From assembly GCA_963776505.1 (NCBI GenBank), contig CAVZNH010000088.1, positions 18,622 to 82,621 on the forward strand: 64,000 bases of DNA, written 5' to 3'. Shown here in pieces: positions 49,260-59,069 of this stretch. The position numbers were made by a program, and so were the translations under genes. Numbering within the stretch: the stretch's first letter is position 1; each line of letters begins with the position of its first letter. The DNA is from JAMXLO01 sp963776505 (GTDB lineage: Bacteria; Pseudomonadota; Alphaproteobacteria; Acetobacterales; Acetobacteraceae). The notes beneath the pieces are model-generated. The model was not told the origin of the DNA and did no database searches. It was given only the letters and a program-made list of their open reading frames with translations.

Positions 49260-50339
49260 ATGGACAAGCCAAGCATTCCGCCCAGTTTCGCCGCGCGCGC
49301 CGCTGTGCCGCCCGGGCTGGACGCCCGCTCGGCCGCCGTGCTGCGCGAAATCGTCGAACAGTATGTGGAAACCGGCGAGCCAGTCGGCAGCCGCACGCTG
49401 TCCCGCCGACTGCCGATGAGCCTGTCGCCCGCCACCATCCGCAACGTGATGGCGGACCTGACCGATGCCGGCCTGCTGTTCGCGCCCCACACCTCCGCCG
49501 GGCGACTGCCCACCGATCAGGGGCTCCGTCTGTTCGTCGACGGTCTGCTGCATTTCGGCGAACTCGCCGAGGACGAGCGCGAGGCGATCACGGCGGCGCT
49601 GGCCGCCTCTGGCCGCAGCCTGGAGGATACGCTGGCCGAGGCCAGTTCCATGCTGTCCGGCCTGTCGCAGGCGGCCGGCCTCGTGCTGGCGCCGAAGTCG
49701 GATGGCGCGATCCGGCACATCGAATTCGTCCCTCTCGGTCCGGGCCGCGCCCTGGTGGTACTGGTCAACGCGGACGGCCACGTCGAGAACCGCGTGGTCG
49801 ATACGCCGCCCGGCCTGCCGCCCTCGGCGCTGCAACAGGCCAGCAATTACCTCAACGCGCGGCTGTCGGGCCGCTCGCTGACCGAACTGCGCCGCATCGT
49901 CGCCGAAGAGATCACAGCCAACCGCACCGAACTGGATACTCTGTCCGCCATGGTGGTGGAGGCCGGCCTCGCCACCTGGACCGGCGAGGGCCGTGCCGGC
50001 AGCCTGATCGTCCGCGGCCAGGCGCGCCTGCTGTCCGACGTGACCCAGATCGAGCGGCTCTCCGCCATCCAGTCGCTGTTCGAGCGGCTGGAGGCGCAGG
50101 AGACCATGCTTCGCCTGCTTGAGCTGGCGGAACAGTCCGACGGCGTCCGCATCTTCATCGGCGCGGAGAGCGGGCTGTTCGGTACCTCCGGCGTCTCGAT
50201 GGTGGTGGCGCCGGCGCGCAACGATGGCGGCCGCATCGTGGGAGCCATCGGGGTGATTGGCCCGACACGGATCAACTATGGTCGCATCATCCCGGTGGTG
50301 GACTACACGGCGCGGGTGATCGGCCGGCTGCTGGGGTAG
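49260..50339 (+). CDS. hrcA: Heat-inducible transcription repressor HrcA
   Basis: HrcA binds CIRCE operators and represses chaperone genes, with GroEL as a partner for its folding. The 359-residue protein has the N-terminal winged helix (AAVLREIVEQYVETGEPVGS, PATIRNVMADLTDAGLLFAP) and the C-terminal regulatory domain with RIFIGAESGLFGTSGVSMVV and GAIGVIGPTRINYGRIIPVV. The ATG at 49260 is chosen over a GTG one codon upstream. I find no CIRCE repeat ahead of it or ahead of grpE or dnaK, so its targets are probably elsewhere, for example groESL. Confidence 0.96.
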   Translation: MDKPSIPPSFAARAAVPPGLDARSAAVLREIVEQYVETGEPVGSRTLSRRLPMSLSPATIRNVMADLTDAGLLFAPHTSAGRLPTDQGLRLFVDGLLHFGELAEDEREAITAALAASGRSLEDTLAEASSMLSGLSQAAGLVLAPKSDGAIRHIEFVPLGPGRALVVLVNADGHVENRVVDTPPGLPPSALQQASNYLNARLSGRSLTELRRIVAEEITANRTELDTLSAMVVEAGLATWTGEGRAGSLIVRGQARLLSDVTQIERLSAIQSLFERLEAQETMLRLLELAEQSDGVRIFIGAESGLFGTSGVSMVVAPARNDGGRIVGAIGVIGPTRINYGRIIPVVDYTARVIGRLLG

Positions 50340-50489
50340 GATGCCGCCGCCTCGCCGGGGACGTGACGCGGTTCGGGTTGATTGCGGTAAACGCGCGGTT
50401 CACCTTTCGGCGCTAAACTGAACCCGCACCCCCGTGGACCGGCCCGGACCGCTTGCCCCTCGCTCATTGTCATCCTAACTGAACGCGCC

Positions 50490-51119
50490 ATGAACAACGA
50501 AAATGACCCCATGAAGACCGAGCAGGCGGCCAACGACCAGTTCCGGAGGGAGCCGCGAGACGCTCCGCAGACGCCCGAGCAGGTGATGCAGGCAGCCTCG
50601 GCGCGCATCGCCGAACTCGAGGCGGAGCTGTCGGAGATGAAGGACCGCTGGATGCGCGCCGAGGCCGAAACGGCCAACGTCCGCGCCCGCGGCCAACGCG
50701 AGGTGCATGAAACACGGCAATACGCCGTTCAGAAGTTCGGCCAGGACGTGGTCGAGGCGGCCGAGAACCTGCAGCGTGGGCTGACCAGCCTGCCGGCTCC
50801 TTCGACGGGTGAGCCCGAGATCGTCACCCGCATGCGCGAGGGCCTGGAGAGCATCGAGCGGAACTTCCTGGCCATCCTTGAACGCAACGGCATCAAGCGG
50901 GAGGACCCGACCGGCACTCCGTTCGATCCCAGCTTGCACCAGGCCATGTCCGAACAGGAGAGCGCGGCGCATGCGCCTGGCAGCGTGATGCACGCCTGGA
51001 CGCCGGTCTGGACGCTGAACGGCAGACTGCTTCGCCCGGCGATGGTGGTGATCGCAAAGGCGCCGCCGAGCGAGATCACATCGGGCGCGAGCGGCGCGGC
51101 ACTGGACACCACGGCCTGA
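50490..51119 (+). CDS. grpE: Nucleotide exchange factor GrpE
   Basis: GrpE releases ADP from DnaK. The 209-residue protein has an acidic N-terminus, a long coiled coil (ARIAELEAELSEMKDRWMRA, EAETANVRARGQREV) and the conserved C-terminal beta domain (ILERNGIKREDPTGTPFDPS, LHQAMSEQES and LLRPAMVVIAK). The 150-base gap after hrcA could hold a promoter, but I see no convincing one. The frame is intact. Confidence 0.95.
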   Translation: MNNENDPMKTEQAANDQFRREPRDAPQTPEQVMQAASARIAELEAELSEMKDRWMRAEAETANVRARGQREVHETRQYAVQKFGQDVVEAAENLQRGLTSLPAPSTGEPEIVTRMREGLESIERNFLAILERNGIKREDPTGTPFDPSLHQAMSEQESAAHAPGSVMHAWTPVWTLNGRLLRPAMVVIAKAPPSEITSGASGAALDTTA

Positions 51120-51163
51120 TGATTTTCGTGTCGGCCTCGCATGAGAATCCGCCGCTCGGCCCC

Positions 51164-51190
51164 CTTGCCCGACCGGCTACCCCCCCATAC
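51164..51190 (+). promoter_or_regulatory. Probable sigma-32 (RpoH) promoter of dnaK
   Basis: CTTGCC at 51164-51169 is followed after 13 bases by CCCCATAC at 51183-51190. This fits the heat-shock sigma consensus CTTGAA, 13-15 bases, CCCCAT. A C-rich stretch precedes the -35 element, as is also usual. It lies about 78 bases ahead of the dnaK ATG, inside the grpE-dnaK gap. Confidence 0.55.
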
Positions 51191-51267
51191 ATCCATGTCA
51201 CACTTCCCGCGTGGGGACGCTCGCGGTGCTTCGGGTCGCGCGCGTCCGCTGAAAGGAGCCAACATTA

Positions 51268-53201
51268 ATGAGTAAAGTCATAGGTATCGACCTCGGCACG
51301 ACGAATTCCTGCGTCGCCATCATGGAGGGCAAGGACGTTCGCGTGATCGAGAACAGCGAGGGCGCGCGCACCACGCCATCGATGGTCGCTTTCAGCGACA
51401 ATGGCGAGCGTCTGGTCGGTCAGTCTGCCAAGCGCCAGGCAGTCACCAACCCGTCGAACACGCTGTATGCCATCAAGCGCCTCATCGGCCGTCGTTACGA
51501 AGACCCGATGGTCGGCAAGGACAAAGAGCTGGTGCCCTATACCATCGTGCGCGGCGACAACGGCGACGCCTGGGTCGAGGCGAAGGGCGAGAAATATTCG
51601 CCCAGCCAGATCAGCGCCTTCATCCTCGGCAAGATGAAGGAGACCGCCGAGGCGTATCTCGGCGAGCCGGTCAGCCAGGCGGTGATCACCGTGCCGGCTT
51701 ACTTCAACGACAGCCAGCGTCAGGCAACCAAGGATGCCGGCCGCATCGCCGGTCTGGAGGTGCTGCGCATCATCAACGAGCCGACCGCGGCGGCCCTCGC
51801 CTACGGCATGGACAAGAAGCACACCGGCACGATCGCGGTGTACGACCTCGGCGGCGGCACGTTCGACATCTCGATCCTGGAGATCGGCGACGGCGTGTTC
51901 GAGGTGAAGTCCACCAACGGCGACACCTTCCTCGGGGGCGAGGACTTCGACGCCAGGGTTATCGACTATCTCGCCGACGAGTTCCGCAAGGAGCAGGGCA
52001 TCGATCTGCGTCGCGACAAGCTCGCGCTGCAGCGGCTGAAGGAAGCCGCCGAGAAGGCGAAGATCGAACTGTCGTCCTCCAAGGAGACCGAGATCAACCT
52101 GCCGTTCATCACCGCCGATGCCTCCGGGCCGAAGCACATGGTGATGAAGCTGACGCGGGCGAAGCTTGAGAGCCTGGTCGATGACCTGATCAGCAAGACG
52201 CTCGATCCGTGCCGCGCCGCGCTGAAGGATGCCGGCGTGAATGCGGGCGAGATTTCCGAGGTGATCCTGGTCGGTGGCATGACCCGCATGCCGAAGGTCA
52301 TCGAGACGGTGAAGACCTTCTTCGGCAAGGAGCCCGCGCGCAACGTCAACCCCGACGAGGTGGTGGCGATCGGTGCGGCGGTGCAGGGCGCGGTGCTGTC
52401 GGGCGACGTGAAGGACGTGCTGCTGCTCGACGTGACCCCGCTGTCGCTTGGCATCGAAACCTTGGGCGGCGTGTTCACCCGGCTGATCGACCGCAACACC
52501 ACGATCCCGACCAAGAAGAGCCAGGTGTTCTCGACTGCTGATGACAATCAGCAGGCGGTGACCATCAAGGTCTATCAGGGCGAACGTGAGATGGCAGCCG
52601 ACAACAAGCTGCTGGGCAACTTCGACCTGACCGGCATCCCGCCTGCTCCGCGTGGCGTGCCGCAGATCGAGGTGACGTTCGACATCGACGCCAACGGCAT
52701 TGTCTCAGTGCAGGCGAAGGACAAGGCGACCGGCAAGGAGCAGCAGATCCGCATCCAGGCCTCGGGCGGTCTGTCGGAAGCGACATCCAGCGCATGGTCA
52801 AGGAAGCGGAGGCGAACGCCGAAGCCGACAAGCAGCGTCGCGAGCATGTCGAGACGCGAAACCAGGCGGACAGCCTGATCCATCAGGTGGAGAAGAACCT
52901 GAAGGAACACGGCGACAAGCTGCCGGCGCAGGAGAAGGGTGAGGCCGAGGCGGCGATTGCTGCGGCGCGCTCCGCCATGGAGGGCACCGATGCGGCCGCA
53001 CTGAAGCAGGCCACCGAGCGTCTGAGCCAGTCGGCGATGAAGCTTGGCGAGGCGATGTACAAGGCGCAGCAGGCTGAGCAGACGACGGACACGACGGGGC
53101 AGTCTGGCCCCGGGCAGCCGAGTGGTGGCGCTCAGCCGGACGAAAAAGTGGTTGACGCCGAGTTCGAGGAAGTTGACGAGAAGAAAAAGAAGTCTGCCTG
53201 A
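51268..53201 (+). CDS. dnaK: Chaperone DnaK, one frameshift
   Basis: The Hsp70 chaperone. The ATPase domain is complete: MSKVIGIDLGTTNSCVAIME, VYDLGGGTFDISILEIGDG and VILVGGMTRMPKVIETVKTF. The peptide-binding domain follows with LLDVTPLSLGIETLGGVFTR and PQIEVTFDIDANGIVSVQAK. At about 52778 one base is missing: adding an A to GGAAGC restores SESDIQRMVKEAEANAEADK and the rest of the lid to PDEKVVDAEFEEVDEKKK. With that base the length is 644 residues, normal for alphaproteobacteria. Because dnaK should be essential or nearly so, this looks like an assembly error. Confidence 0.95.
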
Positions 53202-53228
53202 TAGTCAGGGTCGACAGGCATGAGGGAT

Positions 53229-53258
53229 CGCGCCCGCGCTTCGTCGAAGGCGGGCGCG
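53229..53258 (+). terminator. Hairpin between dnaK and dnaJ
   Basis: CGCGCCCGC (53229-53237) pairs with GCGGGCGCG (53250-53258), and the loop itself contains CTTC and GAAG, which extend the stem with a single bulged G. There is no T tract after it, so it may act as a partial terminator or as an RNA-stability element that sets the dnaK to dnaJ ratio. Confidence 0.5.
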
Positions 53259-53289
53259 CTTCCGTTCAGCGCCAACGAGAAGGGCTGAA

Positions 53290-54441
53290 ATGGCGAAGCA
53301 GGACTACTACGCCACCTTGGGTGTGGCGCGGGAGGCGGGTTCGGAGGACCTGAAGAAGGCCTATCGAAAGCTCGCCATGCAGTATCACCCCGATCGCAAT
53401 CCGGGGGACAAGAAGGCAGAGGCGAAGTTCAAGGAGATCAACGAGGCTTACGACATCCTGAAGGATGATCAGAAGCGCGCGGCCTATGATCGCTATGGCC
53501 ACGCCGCCTTCGAGCAGGGCGGCGGGCCGGGCGGCTTCAGCGGCGGGTTCGACTTTGCGGCAGGCGGTGGTCTCGGCGACATCTTCGATCAGATGTTCGG
53601 CGACTTCATGGGCGGACGCCGCGGTGGTCCCGCGGGCCGTAGCCGCGCCGGCGGCGACATTCGCCAGGCCGTCGAGATCGAGCTGTCCGACGCGTTTACC
53701 GGTACCAAGGCGGATCTGCGTGTGTCGACACGCGTGGTGTGCGATGCCTGCACCGGTTCGGGATCCGAGGACAAGAACCATGCGGCGGATACCTGTGCCA
53801 CTTGCCGCGGCGCCGGCAAGGTCCGCGCGCAGCAAGGGTTCTTCCTGATCGAACGCACCTGTCCGACCTGCGGCGGCCAGGGCCGCGTCATTCGCAGTCC
53901 ATGCAAGGTCTGCAGCGGCGTCGGCACGGTGCAGCGCGAACGCACGCTTCAGGTGGCAATCCCGCCTGGCGTGGAGGACGGCACTCGCATACGGCTGGCT
54001 GGTGAAGGCGAGGCCGCCGGGCATGGCGCGGCACCTGGCGATCTCTACGTGCACGTTGCGATCCGGCCGCATCCGATCTTCCAGCGCGATGGTCAGAACA
54101 TCTTCATGCGGGTTCCGCTGCGGATGACGCAGGCCGCACTCGGTGGCGATGTAGAGGTGCCGGCGATCGACGGCAGCAAGGCGAAGGTGAAGATCCCGCC
54201 CGGCACGCAGACCGGCGACCAGTTCCGACTGCGCGGCAAAGGCTTCTCGGTATTGCGCAGTGCGGTGCGCGGCGACATGTATATACAGGTCGCGGTGGAG
54301 ACGCCGCAGCATCTGACACGGCGCCAGCGCGAGCTGCTTGAGGAGTTCGAGGCAGAAGCTGAGGGCCACGGCAAGGGCAGCCCGGAGAGCGAAGGCTTCT
54401 TCTCCAAGGTTAAGGAGTTCTTTGAGGGCGGCCGCGGATAA
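53290..54441 (+). CDS. dnaJ: Chaperone DnaJ
   Basis: The Hsp40 partner of DnaK. The J domain has YYATLGVAREAGSEDLKKAY and the HPD motif in MQYHPDRNPGDKKAEA. A Gly/Phe-rich linker (GGGPGGFSGGFDFAAGGG) follows. The four zinc motifs are CDACTGSG, CATCRGAG, CPTCGGQG and CKVCSGVG. C-terminal substrate domains end in QVAVETPQHLTRRQRELLEE. The frame is intact at 383 residues. Confidence 0.97.
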   Translation: MAKQDYYATLGVAREAGSEDLKKAYRKLAMQYHPDRNPGDKKAEAKFKEINEAYDILKDDQKRAAYDRYGHAAFEQGGGPGGFSGGFDFAAGGGLGDIFDQMFGDFMGGRRGGPAGRSRAGGDIRQAVEIELSDAFTGTKADLRVSTRVVCDACTGSGSEDKNHAADTCATCRGAGKVRAQQGFFLIERTCPTCGGQGRVIRSPCKVCSGVGTVQRERTLQVAIPPGVEDGTRIRLAGEGEAAGHGAAPGDLYVHVAIRPHPIFQRDGQNIFMRVPLRMTQAALGGDVEVPAIDGSKAKVKIPPGTQTGDQFRLRGKGFSVLRSAVRGDMYIQVAVETPQHLTRRQRELLEEFEAEAEGHGKGSPESEGFFSKVKEFFEGGRG

Positions 54442-54447
54442 ACGCCC

Positions 54448-54470
54448 GTCGACCCGCTTCGCGGCTCGAC
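54448..54470. repeat. GC-rich inverted repeat between dnaJ and dapB
   Basis: GTCGACCCGC and GCGGCTCGAC pair over ten positions with one mismatch around a TTC loop. The bases that follow (CGCGCGGGGCGAGGGTTGGG) look like the end of an intergenic dispersed repeat. It may form a hairpin in the transcript. Confidence 0.4.
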
Positions 54471-54504
54471 CGCGCGGGGCGAGGGTTGGGGAGGGGTGCA
54501 ACCA

Positions 54505-55279
54505 ATGGCAACACGCATCGGCATCGCCGGCGTTACCGGTCGGATGGGCCAATTGCTGGTCGAGGAGGTGACCGCCGCCGGTGCCGAACTGGCTGGCGGC
54601 ATCAGCCGCACTGGATCGAGCAAGCCCGACCCCTGCTGGCGTGGCGGCAATGCCTGATATCGGCGCGCTCGCCGCCACATCCGACGTGGTCGTCGATTTC
54701 ACCAATGCCGCGACCGCGCAACCCTATGCGGCAGCTCTGGCTGCGTCCGGCAAAGCCTGGGTTCTCGGCACGTCCGGCCTCTCCGCGGCGGACGAGGCGG
54801 CAGTGGAGACTGCGGCGCGCCACATCCCCGTCGTGTATGCATCCAACTTCTCCACCGGCGTCAATCTGGTGCTGGCCTTGGCGGAGCGGATGGGGGCTGC
54901 GTTGCCGGCCGATGGCTATGACGCCGAGATCATGGAGATGCACCACCGCCAGAAGGTCGATGCGCCCTCCGGCACTGCGATTGGCATGGGCCGTGCGGTT
55001 GCGAAGGGCCGCGGCGTGACGTTGTCCGACGTGATGGAGAGCGGCCGAGATGGGCACACGGGCGCGCGAAAGACGGGCGCCATTGGCTTTGCCGCGTTGC
55101 GCGGCGGCCAGGTGGTCGGCGAGCACACGCTGATCTTCGCTGCGGCCACCGAGCACATCGCGCTCACTCATCGCGCCTTCGACCGCCGCGCCTTCGCGAC
55201 TGGCGCGGTGCGGGCTGCGCTGTGGGCTGTGGGCCGGCAACCCGGTCTCTATTCGATGATGGATGTGCTGGGAATGTGA
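54505..55279 (+). CDS. dapB: 4-hydroxy-tetrahydrodipicolinate reductase, one frameshift
   Basis: DapB reduces hydroxytetrahydrodipicolinate in the diaminopimelate and lysine pathway. The first frame reads MATRIGIAGVTGRMGQLLVE (nucleotide motif) and LAGGISRTGSSKP. A shift near 54625 leads to PAGVAAMPDIGALAATSDVV, VLGTSGLS, VVYASNFSTGVNLVLALAER, the catalytic EIMEMHHRQKVDAPSGTAIG and GEHTLIFAAATEHIALTHRA. About 258 codons, slightly short but normal for the group. The pathway is essential, so the shift is probably a sequence error. Confidence 0.9.
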
Positions 55280-55860
55280 GCGGCGGCGCCGCCCGCTTCG
55301 CCGCACGATATCCTCGTGTCTGGCATGTCATCGAGGCCGACGGCGCCGGGCCCTGGCTCGCCGAGACAGGCCTGCTTCCCGCGGGCGATCTGCGCGAGGG
55401 CGGCACCAATCGCGAAGCCTTCAGCTGTGTCGCTCTGGGGAGCGGTCGTGTCGCGGTGCTCCGGCCACAGCAGATGCCGGACCATCGCCTCGTGCCGACG
55501 CTCGCCGGCGTATTCGCCGGCCAGCCCGACCTGTGGCGAAGACACGTCGACAGCCACGTCTTCTTCTGGGCGGACGCGCGTCGTCGCGATGCCTTCACTC
55601 GGGCGTGCCTACGGCTTCGCGCCTCGTCCGGCCCACCCCCGGTGATCCTGGCAATCGAGACGACTGCGCTGCTGGCCCGACACGGTGCCATCGCCTGGTT
55701 CGCCACGATCAACACCGGCTCGACAGTGCGCGGCGGTGCCCGTGCGCGACGCGATGAGAATACGCTGCGGCCTGTCACGGACTACCGGACGGGACCTGTC
55801 GCGGAACTCGCGATACGTGGCCGCGTGGACCTCGCCCGCACAGGCTTTGGCGCCACTTGA
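55276..55860 (+). CDS. Unknown protein overlapping dapB, 194 residues
   Basis: I do not recognise a named family. The GTG start overlaps the dapB stop (GTGA) and gives MSGGAARFAARYPRVWHVIE; a similar TRYP.VWHV.E opening is known in uncharacterised bacterial proteins. Further segments are LLPAGDLREGGTNREAF, RRHVDSHVFFWADARRRDAF and AIAWFATINTGSTVRGGARA. It looks soluble, with no signal peptide. It is co-transcribed with dapB and precedes metK, but no role can be deduced. Confidence 0.7.
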   Translation: MSGGAARFAARYPRVWHVIEADGAGPWLAETGLLPAGDLREGGTNREAFSCVALGSGRVAVLRPQQMPDHRLVPTLAGVFAGQPDLWRRHVDSHVFFWADARRRDAFTRACLRLRASSGPPPVILAIETTALLARHGAIAWFATINTGSTVRGGARARRDENTLRPVTDYRTGPVAELAIRGRVDLARTGFGAT

Positions 55861-55933
55861 CCCCTTTTGGGCTTTCCGCCACACCGACCGCCGGTCTGCC
55901 GGTTCCACCTCTGCCACCCGAGAGAAATCATCC

Positions 55934-57121
55934 ATGCGCGATACAGGCGAATTCCTGTTTACCTCTGAGTCTGTCTCCGAGGGGCATCCCGACAAGGTGG
56001 CCGACCGGCTCAGCGACACGGTGCTCGACGCCTATCTCGCGGCCGATCCCTATTCGCGCGTCGCCTGCGAGACGCTGGTCACCACCAACCGCGTGGTGTT
56101 CGCCGGCGAGACCCGCGGGCCGTCCACCGTCACGCCCGACCTGCTGACGCATCTCGCCCGCATGGCGATCCACGACATCGGCTACGACCAGGCAGGCTTC
56201 AGTTGGGACAAGGCAGAGATCTCCTGCCACCTGCATTCGCAGTCATCCGACATCGCCCAGGGCGTCGATGCGGCGGGCAACAAGGACGAGGGTGCTGGCG
56301 ACCAGGGCATGATGTTCGGCTACGCCTGCCGCGAGACCGAGGCGCTGATGCCCGCGCCGATCCATTACGCCCACGCCATCCTGCACCGCATCCGCGAACT
56401 GCGGCATATCCGCGACAAGTCGGTCGAGGGCCTGCTGCCCGACGCCAAGAGCCAGGTCACACTGCGCTACGTCGACGGCAAGCCGGTGGGGGCGACCAGC
56501 GTGGTGGTGTCGACCCAGCACGTCGAGGACATGGAGCAGGCCGAGATCAAGCGGCTGCTCTGGCCGATCGTGAAGAGCACCCTGCCGGATGGCTGGATGT
56601 GCCCGGAAGCCGAGTTCCATGTGAACCCGACCGGCAAGTTCGTCACCGGAGGCCCGGACGGCGACTGCGGCCTGACGGGACGCAAGATCATCGTCGACAC
56701 CTATGGTGGCGCGGCACCGCACGGGGGCGGCGCTTTCAGCGGCAAGGATCCGACAAAGGTCGATCGTTCGGCCGCCTATGCCTGCCGCTATCTTGCCAAG
56801 AACGTCGTGGCGTCGGGCCTCGCCGATCGCTGCACCATTCAGATCAGCTACGCGATCGGCATCGCGCGTCCGCTATCGGTCTATGTCGATCTGCAGAACA
56901 CCGGCAAGGACGTGGACGAGACTCGGCTCGAGCGGACGTTGCGCGAGCTCATGAACCTCACCCCACGCGGCATCCGCGAGCATCTGCATTTGAACCGGCC
57001 GATCTATGTGCCCACCTCGGCGTATGGCCATTTCGGCCGCGAGCCGGATGAGGAAAAGGGCACGTTCACGTGGGAGAGAACCGACCTGGCGCCGGCGTTG
57101 CGGTCAGCCTTCGGGCGCTGA
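55934..57121 (+). CDS. metK: S-adenosylmethionine synthetase
   Basis: MetK makes SAM from methionine and ATP. The 395-residue protein has the first motif FTSESVSEGHPDKVADRLSD, the loop EGAGDQGMMFGYACRE, and the second signature GGGAFSGKDPTKVDRSAAYA. The central domains include FVTGGPDGDCGLTGRKIIVD. The ATG at 55934 starts right at the conserved RDTGEFLFTSES. I looked for a SAM riboswitch in the 73 bases ahead of it and saw none. The frame is intact. Confidence 0.97.
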   Translation: MRDTGEFLFTSESVSEGHPDKVADRLSDTVLDAYLAADPYSRVACETLVTTNRVVFAGETRGPSTVTPDLLTHLARMAIHDIGYDQAGFSWDKAEISCHLHSQSSDIAQGVDAAGNKDEGAGDQGMMFGYACRETEALMPAPIHYAHAILHRIRELRHIRDKSVEGLLPDAKSQVTLRYVDGKPVGATSVVVSTQHVEDMEQAEIKRLLWPIVKSTLPDGWMCPEAEFHVNPTGKFVTGGPDGDCGLTGRKIIVDTYGGAAPHGGGAFSGKDPTKVDRSAAYACRYLAKNVVASGLADRCTIQISYAIGIARPLSVYVDLQNTGKDVDETRLERTLRELMNLTPRGIREHLHLNRPIYVPTSAYGHFGREPDEEKGTFTWERTDLAPALRSAFGR

Positions 57122-57807
57122 AGCCGCCGCCGGACCGGCTTTACGGCAGGGCGCGCGGCCATCGGTTGCGGCCGCGCCAGCAGCGACTGCTGGAGGTCAC
57201 GCTGCCGCGCCTTGCCTTCGCCCGCCGCCCATATTGGCGATCCGCTGGCGGCCTTTTCGCCGAGGCCAGCGGAGCTATGGCTGGAGGTGGGCTTCGGCAG
57301 TGGCGAGCACGCGCTGGAGCAGATTGTCAGGCATCCAGAGGCCGGACTGATCGCCTGCGAGGTGTTCGACAACGGCATCTGCTCGCTGCTGTCGCATCTG
57401 GTGGCTGAGGGCGGCGAGGCGACCGCGCAATTGCCAGGCAATCTGCGGCTGTGGGCCGACGATGCGCGACCGCTGCTGCGGCTCTTGCCGGATTGCTGTC
57501 TCGATCGCCTGTTTCTGCTGTTTCCCGATCCCTGGCCGAAGGCGCGTCACGCCAAGCGCCGCTTCATCCATCCCGCAACTGCTGCCGCTACTGGCGCGCC
57601 TGCTCAAATCGGGCGCCGAGTGGCGGGTGGCCAGCGATGATCCAACCTATCAGGCGTGGGTGACAGAGGTGATGGCGGAGCAGATCTGGTTCGATGGACC
57701 AGTCGCCGACAACCGAACGGCCATCGGACTGGCCGCCGACACGCTACGAGTCCAAAGCCCTTCGTGAAGGCCGGGTGCCGCGGTACTGGACGTTTGTCCG
57801 GCGCTGA
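57070..57807 (+). CDS. trmB: tRNA (guanine-N7-)-methyltransferase, frameshifted
   Basis: TrmB methylates G46 in the tRNA variable loop. The N-terminal frame reads LKPPPDRLYGRARGHRLRPR and LLEVTLPRLAF. A shift near 57230 leads to PRPAELWLEVGFGSGEHALE (motif I), IACEVFDNGICSLLSHL and DRLFLLFPDPWPKARHAKRR. Further shifts near 57580 and 57755 lead to LARLLKSGAEWRVASDDPTY and finally RYESKALREGRVPRYWTFVR with a stop at 57805. The start is uncertain; a GTG at 57070, overlapping the end of metK, is the best in-frame choice. About 246 codons. Confidence 0.82.
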
Positions 57808-58938
57808 TGAAGGCACGCGCTATGCCGCGTCCGTAGCGCTGCGCAGGCACCTCGACCCGCCCGTGGAGCCACCACGCCGCGAGAACCGGCAGAACCACGG
57901 CGCCGGGTATCCAGAGTGCGGTGAACAACGGGGCGTCGCCGCGCACCAGTGCCGCAAGCGCTATGCCCAGGAGACGCTGCACGGGCTCGTGCACCAGATA
58001 GATGCAATACGAGACGGCCCCGAGCCAGACCAGCGGCGGCGACTGCAGCAGCGCGGCCAGCGCCCGCAGCGTCATCCTCGCGACAACCGAGGACCAAGCC
58101 TCCGGGTAACTGCCGTCCGGGGAGCGACGGCATCATTTGCGCCGCAAGACACGCGGTCCACACGACCGGTGGCAGCAGTTTGTCCACGCCGCCCCGTGCC
58201 GCACATATCGCCAGCGTGGCGGCCAGCACGGCAAGGTAGATGCGCACTGCCCCTCGCGGGGTCGCGAACCACGATCGCGCTGACGACGCCGAGGGCGAAA
58301 TACTGTGCCTTGTTGGGCAGGAAGGCGCGGCTGAACTGCCATGCCTCCGGCATCGCCACCTGCCAGACGAGCGAGGCGGCTGCGAGCGCCAGAAACAACG
58401 CGGCCATCCGGACCAGGCCGAGTCTGTGGCCGAGGAGCAGCGCCAGCACATAGAACTGCCACTCGGTCGAGAGGCTCCAGGCCGTCCCTAGGAAGGCCAC
58501 CCATGCGCCGGGCAGTACGCCGTCAGGAAAGAGCCCGTGCGTCATCGTCAGATGGGTCGCGATGCCGATGCCCCAGTTGGACGGCCAGCCGCCCGCCCAT
58601 AGGTATCGCGCCCCGCTTTCAGGGCCGATCCAGGCCATGTCCTCGAACGAGGTCGCCAGCGGCTGCACCGCCACCGCGAAAACGAACACCACCAGGAACA
58701 CCGGATAGATGCGCGCGACACGGGCGATCAGGAACGGCAAGGACTGGTATTCGAAGCTCGCCAGTGACTGCACGATCACCAGCCCGCTCAGGACGAAGAA
58801 CACGTCCACACCGGCGCCGCCATGCTGGAACATCCAGTGCAACCAGTGCGGCAGTGGCGCGAACGGCAGCGAGTGGCTGAGCATGACGTAGAACGCGAGC
58901 ACGCCCCGCAACCCATCCAGGCACACCAGTCGCCGCAT
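57650..58938 (-). CDS. Acyltransferase 3 family membrane protein, frameshifted
   Basis: An OafA/YrhL-type O-acyltransferase that decorates surface sugars. From ATG 58938 it reads MRRLVCLDGLRGVLAFYVML with the family His in MLSHSLPFAPLPHWLHW, and GGAGVDVFFVLSGLVIVQSL. Further segments include AWVAFLGTAWSLSTEWQFYV. Shifts near 58240 and 58100 lead to RIYLAVLAATLAICAARGG and to LVWLGAVSYCIYLVHEPVQR near the end. The C-terminus is uncertain: the last frame runs to 57650 and overlaps the convergent trmB end, but homology stops near 57800. Confidence 0.72.
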
Positions 58939-59069
58939 GTGGCCGCAGTATCGCGGACGCGACTTAACAAGCCGCGAAAATCTTTTGTCCCGCCTGCATC
59001 CGATCTCGCGCTTCGCGACGATAGGGGACAGCGGTCGCTGTTGGCCGCTCCAGGAGAGGAGATACTCAG

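Noticed and set aside
53266..54705. A 479-codon minus-strand frame opposite dnaJ
   Set aside because: Antisense shadow of dnaJ, which is complete with its J domain and zinc motifs.
55861..55933. A SAM riboswitch ahead of metK
   Set aside because: The 73-base leader shows no helix set matching the SAM-I, SAM-II or SAM/SAH classes that I can recognise.
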